From: Ureaplasma sp.
Lineage (GTDB): Bacteria; Bacillota_I; Bacilli_A; Mycoplasmatales; Mycoplasmoidaceae
Length of the DNA: 35,820 nucleotides
Assembly (NCBI GenBank): GCA_020024695.1
Contig: JAHHTK010000010.1
Span: 1 to 35,820, forward strand
Reading direction: 5' to 3'
Position 1 is the stretch's first letter, and every line of letters begins with the position of its first letter. The position numbers were made by a program, and so were the translations under genes. A model generated the notes under the pieces. That model did no database searches, was not told where the DNA came from, and saw only the letters and a program-made list of their open reading frames with translations. Below are positions 20,201 to 29,444 of the stretch, piece by piece.

Positions 20201-21077
20201 TCTTTCCACTAAAAAAGAAGTTCGTATGGGAACTTCAGTTGGGATTATTGCCGCTCAATCAATCGGGGAACCTGGTACCCAATTAAACATGCGTACCTTC
20301 CATACTGGTGGGGTTGCTGGTGGTTCCAACATCGCTCAAGGTTTTGAACGGATTAAACAATTATTTGACTGTATTTCTCCAAAACCATGAGAAAAAGCTA
20401 TCATTAGTCAAATTGCAGGGATCGTCACTGACATTGAAAGCGAACAAGATAATTTCATTGTCACCGTTTCTGGCTCCCAAGATACCTTACAATACCGAAT
20501 TCCAAGTGAATTAAAACTTGAAGTTAATAAAGGCGATAGTGTCAAAATTGGTGACCGTTTATCTGGTGGTTCCATTGACATGGCTGAATTAATTAAAGTA
20601 TCAGGTATTGAAGCCGTTCGTCAATACTTAATTAATGAAGTTCAAAAAGTTTACCGTTCCCAAGGGATTGAAATTAACGACAAATATATTGAAGTTATCG
20701 TTCGTCAATTAACCAATAAATTAAAAATCGTTTCACCTGGTGATTCTGATTACTTTATTGGTGAAACCGTGGACGTCAATACCTTTAGACGTAAAGTCCA
20801 AGAATACTTACTTAGTGGTAAAAACGCACCTGTTGCTGTTTCACAAATCTATGGGGTTGATGAAGCTCCAGCTAAGTCAGGCTCATTCTTATCAGCTGCT
20901 TCTTTCCAAGATACCAAAAAAACATTATCAGATGCTGCTGCTAAAGCCCAAGTTGATTACTTATTTGGTTTAAAAGAAAACGTTATCTTAGGAAACCTTA
21001 TTCCATCAGGAACTGGTTTAAGATCAAACGAAGAAGTCAAAGCTGACGGGGAAAAGATGTACAAATTAGAATACTAA
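17217..21077 (+). CDS. rpoC: DNA-directed RNA polymerase subunit beta'
   Basis: Largest core subunit of RNA polymerase, 1286 residues. Zinc site 1: Cys 65, 67, 80 and 83 (CACGK then CDVC). The active-site magnesium motif NADFDGD is at 525-531. Zinc site 2: Cys 905, 981, 988 and 991, with the family spacing (CWGEHGICQKC). Trigger-loop and bridge-helix regions are present (MADSGARGNISNFTQLSGMRG, VEGLTVSEYFNSSYGARKG), as is IAAQSIGEPGTQLNMRTFH. The protein ends with the usual PSGTGL region. AAGGAG at 17203-17208, nine bases before the ATG, sets the start. Co-transcribed with rpoB and closed by the terminator at 21090. Nothing is missing from the catalytic core. Confidence 0.98.
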
Positions 21078-21089
21078 TTTCTCAATATA

Positions 21090-21120
21090 AAATAGGTTCT
21101 GTCAAGAATCTATTTTTTAT
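21090..21120 (+). terminator. rpoBC terminator
   Basis: AAATAGGTTCT (21090-21100) pairs with AGAATCTATTT (21105-21115) over 11 bp with one G-U, around a GTCA loop and followed by TTTTATTTTT. Confidence 0.88.
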
Positions 21121-21137
21121 TTTTCATTTTGAAGAGA

Positions 21138-21171
21138 TAATATAAATGGTTAGTGGTTCAAACTAACCATT
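21138..21171 (+). promoter_or_regulatory. rny promoter region with 10-bp inverted repeat
   Basis: A -10-like TAATAT (21138-21143) is directly followed by a perfect 10-bp inverted repeat, AATGGTTAGT (21145-21154) and ACTAACCATT (21162-21171). The repeat ends five bases before the rny ATG. No T run follows it, so it is not a terminator. It covers the likely transcription start and the place where a ribosome binding site would be. Confidence 0.5.
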
Positions 21172-21176
21172 ATTTT

Positions 21177-22601
21177 ATGTTTATTTATAATACTACAACT
21201 ACCCAAGAAGCTAATGAAGGGTTAGCTGGAATCTACAGTATTGTCGGGATTTTAGCGGCTATCATTGTCGGTCTTCTTGTATGATTAATCGTTATTAAGG
21301 TCAAGAAAATGAAAAAAAATAAAAAAGGTGATTCTAGCAATCCCTGTTTCAATGACCTTGATAACCAACAAATCAATCAGTTAAAACGATTGATGGCTGA
21401 AAATGAAACCAAGCAACAAGAACTTGATCGGTTAATTAAAGACTATATGTTTAAATTAGAAACCATCGGGTCAATTGATCATTTACAAGCCAAAGAAATT
21501 TATCTCAACGAACTTTATTTACAAAACAAAAAGAGCTTGATTGAAAAATATAATGAGTACGAAAAAGAACTCAAAGAAAACTATCAAGCGAAAGCCAATA
21601 ACTTAATTATTTCCATCTTAGAACGGAATGCTGAAGAAATTGTCATTGACCGTTCCTCATCATTTTTAAAAGTTGATGATGATATGAAAGCCCGGATTAT
21701 TGGAAAAGAAGGTCGCAACAAAAAGACCTTTGAACAATTAACGGGTGTGGATTTAATTATTGAAAAAGATAATCCGCTAGTCACGTTATCTTCTACCAAT
21801 TTAGCCCGTCGGGAAATTGCCCGTTTATCTTTATTAAAAATTATGGAATCCAAGAGCATTGAACCATGTCGGATTGAATCCATTTATCATCAAATCAAAG
21901 AAGAATTTGAACTTGAACTTTATAATATTGGGAAAGATGCGATTGAAGAAAAACTCGGTGTTTATGACTTAAACGATAGTATTTATAGTTATGTCGGGTT
22001 GTTAAAATATCGTACCAGTTATGGACAAAACATTTTACAACATGCTTTAGAATGTGCTAATTTTGCCTACCATATTGGTCAGGAATTAGAAGTTGACAGT
22101 AATAAAGCTAAACTCGCTGCTTTCTTTCACGATTTAGGCAAGTGCATGGATTTAGATATGAATATGGACCATGTCCAAGCAGGGATGGAAATTGCTAAGA
22201 AATGTGATTTACCTGAATACATTATTCACGCAATTGAAACCCATCATAGTACAAATCCACCTTATGATGTTTATGGAGCGATCACCAAGATTGCTGATAC
22301 ACTAAGTTCATCCCGCCCAGGGGCACGGATTGAATCGTATGAAGAATTTATACAACGGGTTAATCAAATTGAACGTATCTGTTTAGAATTTCCTGAAGTC
22401 AGTACCGCTTATGCCATTAAATCAGGCCGTCATGTGCGAGTCATTGTGAAACCATTAGCAGTGAGAGATAACGAATTATCATTCTTAGCAGCACGGATTA
22501 AACACCGTTTTGAGGCTGACGATTTATTAAAGAAATTCAAAATTGAAATTACTTTAATTAAAGAAAATAAGTATTCATTCTCCACGGATATTCAATATTA
22601 A
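21177..22601 (+). CDS. rny: Ribonuclease Y
   Basis: Membrane-anchored endoribonuclease that starts mRNA decay in Firmicutes-related bacteria. 474 residues, a little shorter than B. subtilis RNase Y (about 520). Order of parts: transmembrane helix about 16-40 (LAGIYSIVGILAAIIVGLLV), a long charged coiled-coil to about 140, a KH RNA-binding domain with IIGKEGRN at 174-181, then the HD domain with LQHALECANFAYHIG and the metal-binding pair His318-Asp319 in FFHDLGK. The downstream ETHHS and SRPGARIESYEEFIQR motifs are also family markers. The N-terminal ATG at 21177 is chosen because it brings in the expected membrane anchor; no ribosome binding site is visible there. It is a single-gene unit between two terminators. 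Confidence 0.95.
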
Positions 22602-22606
22602 AAAAG

Positions 22607-22639
22607 ACACCAACCAGAAATAAGGTTGGTGTTTTTTTA
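22607..22639. terminator. Bidirectional terminator between rny and the HAD gene
   Basis: ACACCAACC (22607-22615) pairs perfectly with GGTTGGTGT (22624-22632), flanked by A5 on the left and T7 on the right. It serves rny and the convergent trpS-HAD unit. Confidence 0.92.
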
Positions 22640-22658
22640 TTGTCTTGGGAGCGAATAA

Positions 22659-23516
22659 TTAACGGTCTAATTTTTCAAGGGTGTTTTTTAATTCTCAAAT
22701 AACCCCATTTTCATTATTGTTAAATTTGGTAATGTGGCGGCTTGATAATTTAGCAGCCATGGTTCCATTTTTCATAGCAAAACCATAAGTAGCTCCATTT
22801 AACATATTCATGTCATTGTCACCATCACCAAAGGCAATAATCCGTTCCTTTGGAACTCCATAATAACTGGATAAATAACCCATTGCTAAGGCTTTATCAG
22901 CAAAGGCACTGTTGATTTCAATGATATAGCCCATGTTTTCCATTGATCAACGACGAATGACTAAGGTTGGAGCAATTCCTTTCACATAATAAACAATTTC
23001 ATCAAAGATGTCAATGTCATTCACAGTTAATAAAATGCTATTGACATCATGGGTTAATTGTTTAAAATCTTGATCTAAAACTGATACCCCACGGTCAATA
23101 TCTACGTGGAAAACATCCCGAATGCATTCACGAACCACTGGGTTTTTTTCATCCCGAATCATATAACCAGTATTATCACTTTCAACTAAAGCGTTAGTGA
23201 TGTTATTGCAAACAATTGGGTGTTGTAAGATTTGTTTAGCAATTTCTTTAGAAAAAGCTAAGTTGACAGGAATATAGTCTGGGTCAGTTGGGTTAAAGAA
23301 AGTAGAACCGTTATTATTCGCCATCACGGTTTTAATTCCTAACTCTTTATAAATCCGTAAGGCCCCTCTTAAAGGTCTTCCTGTGGCAATACAGAATAAA
23401 TGACCTTGGGCAGTGATTTCTTGAACATAAGCAATGGTTTCTGGCGATAATTGCCCATCACTTCTTAAAAGGGTGCCATCAAGGTCACTAATAATTAAAT
23501 ATTGATTACTTGTCAT
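22659..23516 (-). CDS. Cof-type HAD family phosphatase
   Basis: 285-residue cytoplasmic hydrolase of the haloacid dehalogenase superfamily, Cof/IIB type; such enzymes dephosphorylate small phosphorylated metabolites. Motif I is DLDGT at 11-15 with nucleophile Asp11. Motif II lies near CIATGRP (Thr). Motif III is the Lys-containing segment ADKALAMGYL. Motif IV is GDGDND at 230-235. A cap domain fills the middle. Two in-frame UGA codons encode Trp, one after VIRR and one near the end (GVIWELKNTLEKLDR). The ATG lies inside the end of trpS: the genes overlap by 11 bases, so translation is probably coupled. The substrate cannot be told from sequence. Confidence 0.9.
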
Positions 23517-24522
23517 AATTGTTTAATCCTAAAGCTTCATTAATCTTTTGAATATGATCAAATGCAATCTGATTTGCTTCTTTGGCTCCTTTAGTAGTGA
23601 TGGCTTGAATTTGGTCATCACTGTATTGGTTGAATCGGGTTTGAATGTCACTTATTAAAGCCACTACTACATCAGCTACATCTTGTTTAAATTGGCCATA
23701 GTTTTCAATATGAGCATATTTAGTTTCAATATCGGCAATACTCATTTTGGTAATGGCAGCATAAATACTTATCAAGTTAGAAATACCTGGTTGGTTGATT
23801 GGGTCATATTTCACTTGATTCAAACTGTCGGTTTTAGAACTTTTAATTTTATTACGAATGTCTTGTTCGCTATCAGTTAAAAAGATGGTTCCTTTGGGAC
23901 TGGTAGCGGATTTAGACATTTTAACGTCAGGATTTTGTAAATCCATAACTCGGGCTCCAAGTTTTGGAGTAATTATTTCAGGAACAATGAAAAGATCGGC
24001 TTGATACTTATTATTAAGGCGAATCGCTAGGTTACGGGTTAATTCCATATGTTGCTTTTGGTCTGCTCCAACAGGAACTACATTTGGGTTATAAAGCAGA
24101 ATGTCAGCTGCCATCAAGGTTGGATAAGTTAATAGTCCAGTTGGAATTTTGGTAGTTCCGTTGGCCACTTTTCCAACCTTAGCTGACTTATCTTTATATT
24201 GGGTCATGCGTTCTAATTCGCCAATAGTGGTATGGCACAACATTAAGTGGCCTAAATAAGGCACATGTAAAATATCACTTTGATAAAATAAATGACACTT
24301 ATTTGGATCAAGTCCTGCTGCTAAATAAGTTTTAATAATGTTTTTCTTGTAAGCAAACATATTTTGATAATCATAATCACCCGTCGTAATGGCATGTAAA
24401 TCAGCGACAAAAATGTACATGTCATATTCATTTTGTAATTCTACAAATTGTTTGATTGAACCTAAATAATTTCCAAGGGTTAAATTATTACTAGGTTGAA
24501 TCCCACTCACTAATCTTTGCAT
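23506..24522 (-). CDS. trpS: Tryptophanyl-tRNA synthetase
   Basis: Charges tRNA-Trp, including the tRNA that must read UGA in this organism. 338 residues, typical for bacterial TrpS. The start MQRLVSGIQPSNNLTLGNYL carries the HIGH equivalent TLGN at 15-18. Family markers include ADLHAITTGDY, PVGADQKQHMELTRNLA and the KMSKS motif, unaltered, at 201-205. AAAGGAAAAAG upstream supports the start. The 3' end overlaps the HAD gene by 11 bases (ATGACAAGTAA). The gene is divergent from nadK. The frame has no internal UGA. Confidence 0.96.
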   Translation of the reverse strand: MQRLVSGIQPSNNLTLGNYLGSIKQFVELQNEYDMYIFVADLHAITTGDYDYQNMFAYKKNIIKTYLAAGLDPNKCHLFYQSDILHVPYLGHLMLCHTTIGELERMTQYKDKSAKVGKVANGTTKIPTGLLTYPTLMAADILLYNPNVVPVGADQKQHMELTRNLAIRLNNKYQADLFIVPEIITPKLGARVMDLQNPDVKMSKSATSPKGTIFLTDSEQDIRNKIKSSKTDSLNQVKYDPINQPGISNLISIYAAITKMSIADIETKYAHIENYGQFKQDVADVVVALISDIQTRFNQYSDDQIQAITTKGAKEANQIAFDHIQKINEALGLNNYDK

Positions 24523-24650
24523 CTCTTTTTCCTTTTATGAATATATATTCTTTATATTATCGTAAAATAAATTAAAAATGTTAAGCGTTTTTGTCCATAA
24601 AAAGCTTAAGATTTCAAAAAATTGTTAAAATTATCTATTTTAGAGGACTT

Positions 24651-25403
24651 ATGGCATTGACATACACAACTAAATTCTTTGATAACCCCGTTTCGGTGGC
24701 TTTAAATAACCAATTAGAACAAATCCTAGCTAGACATCAATTTGTGAAAAAAGAGGTTGGATTTGAGTATTTATTCATTATTGGTGGGGATGGCACCTTT
24801 TTAAATTTTGTTACCCCATATTTAGATAAAGATGTGAAAGTCATTATGATCAATAGTGGTAACATTGGGTTTTTTAGTTCGTGCACAATCGATGAATTAG
24901 AACAAGTGTTAGATTGTCAGACTTGTTATCAAAAGTTACATGTTTTGAGTGTGGAAATTGACCACCAAAAATATTGTTGTTTAAATGAAGTGACTACCTT
25001 TTCATTTAATGCTTTACCAATTGAGATGGCCTTAAACGACAAACCTTGGTACCAGTTTTATGGGTCAGGTTTTCTTGTTGCTTCGCCCCTTGGCTCATCT
25101 GGTTCAAACAAATCCAATTATGGCCCCTTAGTTGACCCTGATTTAAACTGTTATATTGTGAGCGAAATCCTTGCCGTTAACAACAACCGATTTAGTTCTT
25201 TTAACGCTCCTATTGTCATTAAAGATGACAAAACCTTAACCATTACCTGAAGTCCTGAAAAACAATTACAAGTGGCAATCGACAATAAAATCATTGCATA
25301 CCATGAACCAAAAATTATAATTAAAGGTAGACAAAGTCAAGCCAAACTCTTAATGTTAAAACCAGTGATGTTTGACAAATGAAACGAAAGCTTTAGAAAG
25401 TAG
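24651..25403 (+). CDS. nadK: NAD kinase
   Basis: Phosphorylates NAD to NADP with ATP. 250 residues, on the short side of the family, as is common in Mollicutes. The ATP-binding motif GGDGTF is at 45-50, followed by INSGNIGFFSS (family NxGxLGFL), the NE pair in CCLNEVTTF at 112-113, and the glycine-rich SPLGSSGSNKSNYGPLVDP segment in place of TPTGSTAY. A UGA-coded Trp lies near the end (LTITWSPEKQ). The start at 24651 follows AGAGGA by four bases; an earlier in-frame ATG at 24591 would add 20 residues but lacks this signal. The EIIB-like gene follows six bases after the stop, so the two are probably co-transcribed. Confidence 0.93.
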
Positions 25404-25409
25404 TTGATT

Positions 25410-25778
25410 ATGAAACCAAGAACCAAAACTATCTTATTATCTGTTTTTAGCTTAGGGATTTACAAATTAGTAGTAAATGCCAAAGCTAAAAAGCAAATGC
25501 AACATACCAATGAGGAATTAAAAGTTTCTTTAAAACCAATCAAAAACCTTGACCAAGTGATTGCTCACTTTGGTGGTTTAAATAACATTGAGAGTGTGGA
25601 CAACTCAATTTATGGTTTAAAAGTAAATGTGAAAGAAATTAAGTTAATTGATAAAGAAAACTTAAAACAAGATTTAAAGGCTGTGGGAGTTTTAATTAGT
25701 GGTAACAAAGTGACCTTAAATATTGGGGATAATGCAGCCACTGTGGCTCAACAATTAAACCAAGCCTTAAAGCATTAA
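25410..25778 (+). CDS. PTS EIIB-like membrane protein lacking the catalytic cysteine
   Basis: 122 residues. An N-terminal hydrophobic helix (about 7-22) with basic flanks precedes a domain that follows the glucose-family PTS EIIB pattern: HFGGLNNIESVD, then LKVNVKEIKLIDKENLKQDL, AVGVLISGNKVTLNIG and AATVAQQLNQAL. In true EIIB domains the phospho-accepting Cys follows the VD-type segment and precedes the TRLR motif. Here the residues are VDNSIYGLKV, with Ser66 in the cysteine place and Tyr-Gly-Leu-Lys for TRLR, and the protein has no cysteine at all. It therefore cannot pass phosphate in the usual way and may be a sensor, a scaffold or a relict. Co-transcribed with nadK. Confidence 0.78.
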   Translation: MKPRTKTILLSVFSLGIYKLVVNAKAKKQMQHTNEELKVSLKPIKNLDQVIAHFGGLNNIESVDNSIYGLKVNVKEIKLIDKENLKQDLKAVGVLISGNKVTLNIGDNAATVAQQLNQALKH

Positions 25779-25783
25779 GATAG

Positions 25784-25820
25784 AAAAGATTTAGTTTTTT
25801 GCTAAATCTTTTGTTTTTTA
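25784..25820 (+). terminator. Terminator of the nadK-EIIB-like unit
   Basis: AAAAGATTTAG (25784-25794) pairs perfectly with CTAAATCTTTT (25802-25812), followed by GTTTTTT. Confidence 0.9.
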
Positions 25821-25874
25821 AACTAAAAAAAGGGAGTTCAAAAGCCTATCATAAGCATCAAATAACTTTTTATT

Positions 25875-25880
25875 TATAAT
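25875..25880 (+). promoter_or_regulatory. -10 box of the surface protein gene
   Basis: Perfect TATAAT 30 bases before the ATG at 25911. The -35 region is not recognisable, and only a weak GAGA lies before the start. Confidence 0.5.
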
Positions 25881-25910
25881 ATAAATACTTCAAGAAAGAC
25901 GAGATTAGAT

Positions 25911-28900
25911 ATGACTAAAAAACAAAAAATTGGGATTATCGTCAGTTCTTCTTTTGGAGCAATGGCTGTCGTCGGGGCCTCAGTTGGCATTGCGACAGCA
26001 GTTCAATTTGCACCCAAAAAGAAACCAAGTGATAATGTCCAAGATCAAAATCAGCTTGATCAAAAACAAGTTAACGATATTTCAAAAGCAGTCAATGATG
26101 TCTTGAACCAATTCAAAGACAAAAACGTTCAAGAAGAAGCTATTCAACAACAAATTAAAACTGAAGTTCAAAACAAGTTAAACGGCTTAGGTCTGCAAGA
26201 CAAAGTTGTTGATGTTGAAGTCAAAGTTAACTCTAATCCAAATAAAAATCAAGATGTTGTCAAAGTTATCATCAAATTTAAACCTGATCTTAATATTGAT
26301 AACTCAATCAACGACACAAATACCAATACTAAGGTTGAAAACCAACAAATTATTGTTTCTAAGGATATGTCTATTAATGGTGATGCTGGTAAACCAAATG
26401 ATAATGATCATCAAGGTGAAACTGGTGATGCTGGCCAAGGTGGTACTGGTACAGGTGATGCTGGAGGACATGAAAACGATGGTTCTCATGAAGCACCTGT
26501 CAAAACACCACTTAGTCAAGAACAAATTAATAAAGTTAATGATGTAATTGACCAAATTATTAATAATCCATCCCATCCAATTACGAAACAAGATTTAGAT
26601 AATAACGCTCATAAACAAGCAATTGAAAACGCTATTAAACAAGCCTTAGAAAAAAATAATATTCCAAACATTAAAGATGTTACTATTACAGTTGGTAACA
26701 CTACTGATGATAAGACCAGTATTAATGTTAATGTCAGTTTTGATGACAAAACTGAAATTAATGGAAACAGTAATAGTAGTATTACAATTGATAAAGATAC
26801 CAACACTATTACTAAAACTTTAGATGTTAATAACAAGCCAACTGTTGCTCCAGCTCCAGTAGACCCTGATGCAAATAAACCAGGTACTGAAGGTGGTGAA
26901 GCAGGACAAGGTGATCAACCATCACATGATGGTAACCAAGATGTTCCATCAAATCCTAAAGTAACTATTGACCAAGCACAAGTTGATAAAATCAATGAAG
27001 CTATTGATAAAATCATTAACAACCCTGGTCATCCAATTACCAACCAAGATTTAGAAAATCAAGAATATAAGAAACAAATTATTGATGCTATTAAGAAAGC
27101 ATTAACTGATGCAGGTGTTGATAATGTTAAAGATGTCACAATCACAACTGATTCTGTAACTGATGGTAAAGTAAATATTGACGTTACTGTTTCATTTAAC
27201 GATAATACTGAATTTGGTACCGATGTAACTGATAAAGATGGTATTAAAGTTAATAAAGAGACACATACTGTTACTAAAACTTTAGAAATTAATGATAAAC
27301 CTGTCGTTGTTCCTGACCCAGAACCAGTAGACCCTAATGCAGGTAAACCAGGTACTGGTGGTGAAGGTGAATCAGGCCAAGGTGGCCAAGGTGGTTCAGG
27401 AGAACATCAAAACAATGATTCACATCAAGTCCCTTCGAAGGTAACTATTAGTCTAGGAAAATTAAAAGTAATTAACGGTGAACTTAATAATCTTTTCAAT
27501 GATAATGGTCATCGTCCTATTACTAAACAAGATTTAGATAATGAATCTGATAAGAATAAAATTGTCGATGCGATTAAAAAGATTTTTGAATCAAACGGTT
27601 TCCCAGTATCCTCAATTACAAAGGTTGAATTTACATATGCTAATGGTTCAACTGAAACTAAATCTATTGTTAATGTTGTAATTAGTTTTAATGGCAATCA
27701 AGTTCAAATAGAGGATGGCTCATCCAATTATTTAGAAACATTAACTGTCGATAAAAACGCTCATACCATTACTAAAACCTTAGAAATTAATAATGTTCCT
27801 GCTACTGAAGGTGGATCAGGAACTGATACCGATTCAGGTCATGCAGATAGTGATGGTTCAGGCAATACTGGTGGTGGTGCTGTTGAAGGTGGAGGTTCTT
27901 CTGGACCCTCTCCAATTCCACCAGTTACTCCTGAACAACTTGACGAACCTACTGTAACTAAATTTGAAATTACATCTGAAATGTTAAAAACCATTAATGA
28001 TGGAATTACAAAAATCTTTACTGAAGGTAATGGTCACGGTCCTATTACAAAACAAGATGTGGACGAAAATAGTTTTGCTATTACTTCAGCAATTAATTCT
28101 TTAGTTTTAAAAACTGTTGGTCTTCCAAAAAATCCTCTTGTAGGAGTTCTTCTTATTCCAAGTAATGTTACAGATGGTAATTGCAATTGCAAAATAGGAT
28201 TGAATTTTAATAAAGATAAAGTAACATTAAGTAATGAAAATGTTCCAGAAGGTTGTACAATTGACGTAGAAAATTGTTCTGTTACCCGAACTATTTCAAT
28301 TCCAGAAAGTCTTTATGTTGTTAAAGATTCAGTATTAATTGGTTTAACTGATGCTGGTAAGAAAGTAACTAGCCTTAAAATTAATTTACCAGATGTAACT
28401 GGTATTGATCAAAATGCATTTAATGGTTCAGCAGCAACTGAAATTGATTTATCAAATATGGGTGTTACTAATTTAGCAGCTAATTCATTCTCAAAATGTA
28501 ATGGCTTAACAGGTATTAAATTAGGTGCTTCTGTTACTACAATAGACAAAGAAGCATTTAAAGACTGTAATAAATTAAAAACATTCGATTGTAGTTCTGC
28601 AACATCATTAGATCAACAAAATTTCTTAAATGCTTTTGATGGTCTTAATCCTTCAAGAGGAAACATTAAAAGAAATGTTGATGATATTAAATTACCTTCT
28701 AACTGAGATAACATCGGTAATATTTATTCAGAATTACATTCATTATTAGCAGGAAGTCATTTAACTACAACTGCATTAAAATTAACATTACCAAACGATT
28801 GTGAAATTCCAGCATATTATTTCAATGAATGTGGAATTATATTCTCAGTTGATGCTAAAAATGTTAAAAAGATTGGTGATTGTGCTTTCTTGCATTCTTC

Positions 28901-29315
28901 TATTAACGCATTCACTTGTGATTGCACTACTTCAACAATTACTGAAATTGGTGCAAATGCATTTGATACTTGTCAATACTTAACAAGAGTTGATTTATTA
29001 ACAAAAGAATCAAAAGTTACAAATATTGGAAGTTCTGCTTTTGCTCATTGTGAAAATTTAAAGAATGTTAACTTCCCATCTAATATTAGTCATATTGGAA
29101 CTCAAGCATTTATGCTATCTACTTTAGAAGCTCCAAAGAATGAAAGATTTAGTATTCCTGCTTCATGTATTATTGATGCTGATGCCTTCGATCAAACCAT
29201 ATTGTTAGATTATGATGGTCACTACATTAATTATCCTGTAGTTGATTTAACTGATAAGGAAGGTAATAGTAATATTGGAATAGGTAACGACCCACTCTTC
29301 GGTCCTAGACCTTAA
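25911..29315 (+). CDS. Large repeat and leucine-rich-repeat surface protein
   Basis: 1134 residues. The N-terminus is basic and hydrophobic (about 7-31, KIGIIVSSSFGAMAVVGASV) without a lipobox cysteine, so it is a signal peptide or an uncleaved anchor. There follow about five copies of a domain of 120 residues, four of them holding a PITKQD-like motif near its start (residues about 223, 375, 536 and 711) and most ending in an ITKTLEIN-like strand. The copies are joined by Gly/Asp/Glu/His-rich linkers (GETGDAGQGGTGTGDAGGHE). From about residue 800 the protein is a BspA-type leucine-rich-repeat region (TGIDQNAFNGSAATEIDL, VTTIDKEAFKDCNKLKTF, ITEIGANAFDTCQYLTRV, VTNIGSSAFAHCENLKNV) rich in cysteine. 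BspA-type repeats are often adhesins, so a role in binding host or other surfaces is likely but unproven. Of its two parts, only the LRR region is a recognised fold. One UGA-coded Trp at 28707. Confidence 0.9.
26508..28310 (+). repeat. Tandem 120-residue domain repeats in the surface protein
   Basis: The codons for the PIT(K/N)QD motif start at 26577, 27033, 27516 and 28041, so unit plus linker measures 456, 483 and 525 bases. Each unit begins with a helix (INKVNDVIDQIINNP type), continues with strands (VNVSF type) and ends near ITKTL. A more divergent copy without the motif precedes them at about 26037-26370. Linkers differ in length and are Gly/Asp-rich. The first three full copies keep clear base-level similarity around the motif, which suggests fairly recent duplication. 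Confidence 0.8.
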
Positions 29316-29340
29316 TAATAAACTAAACTAACCACAATAT

Positions 29341-29375
29341 AAAACACAATCCATAAAAGGGTTGTGTTTTTCTTT
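29341..29375 (+). terminator. Terminator of the surface protein gene
   Basis: AAAACACAATCC (29341-29352) pairs with GGGTTGTGTTTT (29359-29370) over 12 bp with one G-U, followed by a T-rich tail. Confidence 0.88.
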
Positions 29376-29404
29376 GGGCTTGAAAATGGTCTAGACCCCC
29401 ACCA

Positions 29405-29439
29405 GCATCAAAAAACACAAACCCGATGGTTTGTGTTTT
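29405..29439 (-). terminator. Terminator of the giant lipoprotein gene
   Basis: AAAACACAAACC (29412-29423) pairs perfectly with GGTTTGTGTTTT (29428-29439) around a four-base loop. On the minus strand it is followed by a T run and lies six bases past the lipoprotein stop. Confidence 0.9.
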
Positions 29440-29444
29440 CATAA

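Noticed and set aside
22944..22947. HAD gene split in two by a stop
   Set aside because: The break is a TGA in frame, read as Trp (VIRRWSMENMG); motifs I and IV lie on either side in one protein.
24591..24650. Earlier ATG for nadK adding 20 residues
   Set aside because: The added residues resemble the AT-rich leader and lack a ribosome binding site, whereas AGAGGA precedes the ATG at 24651.
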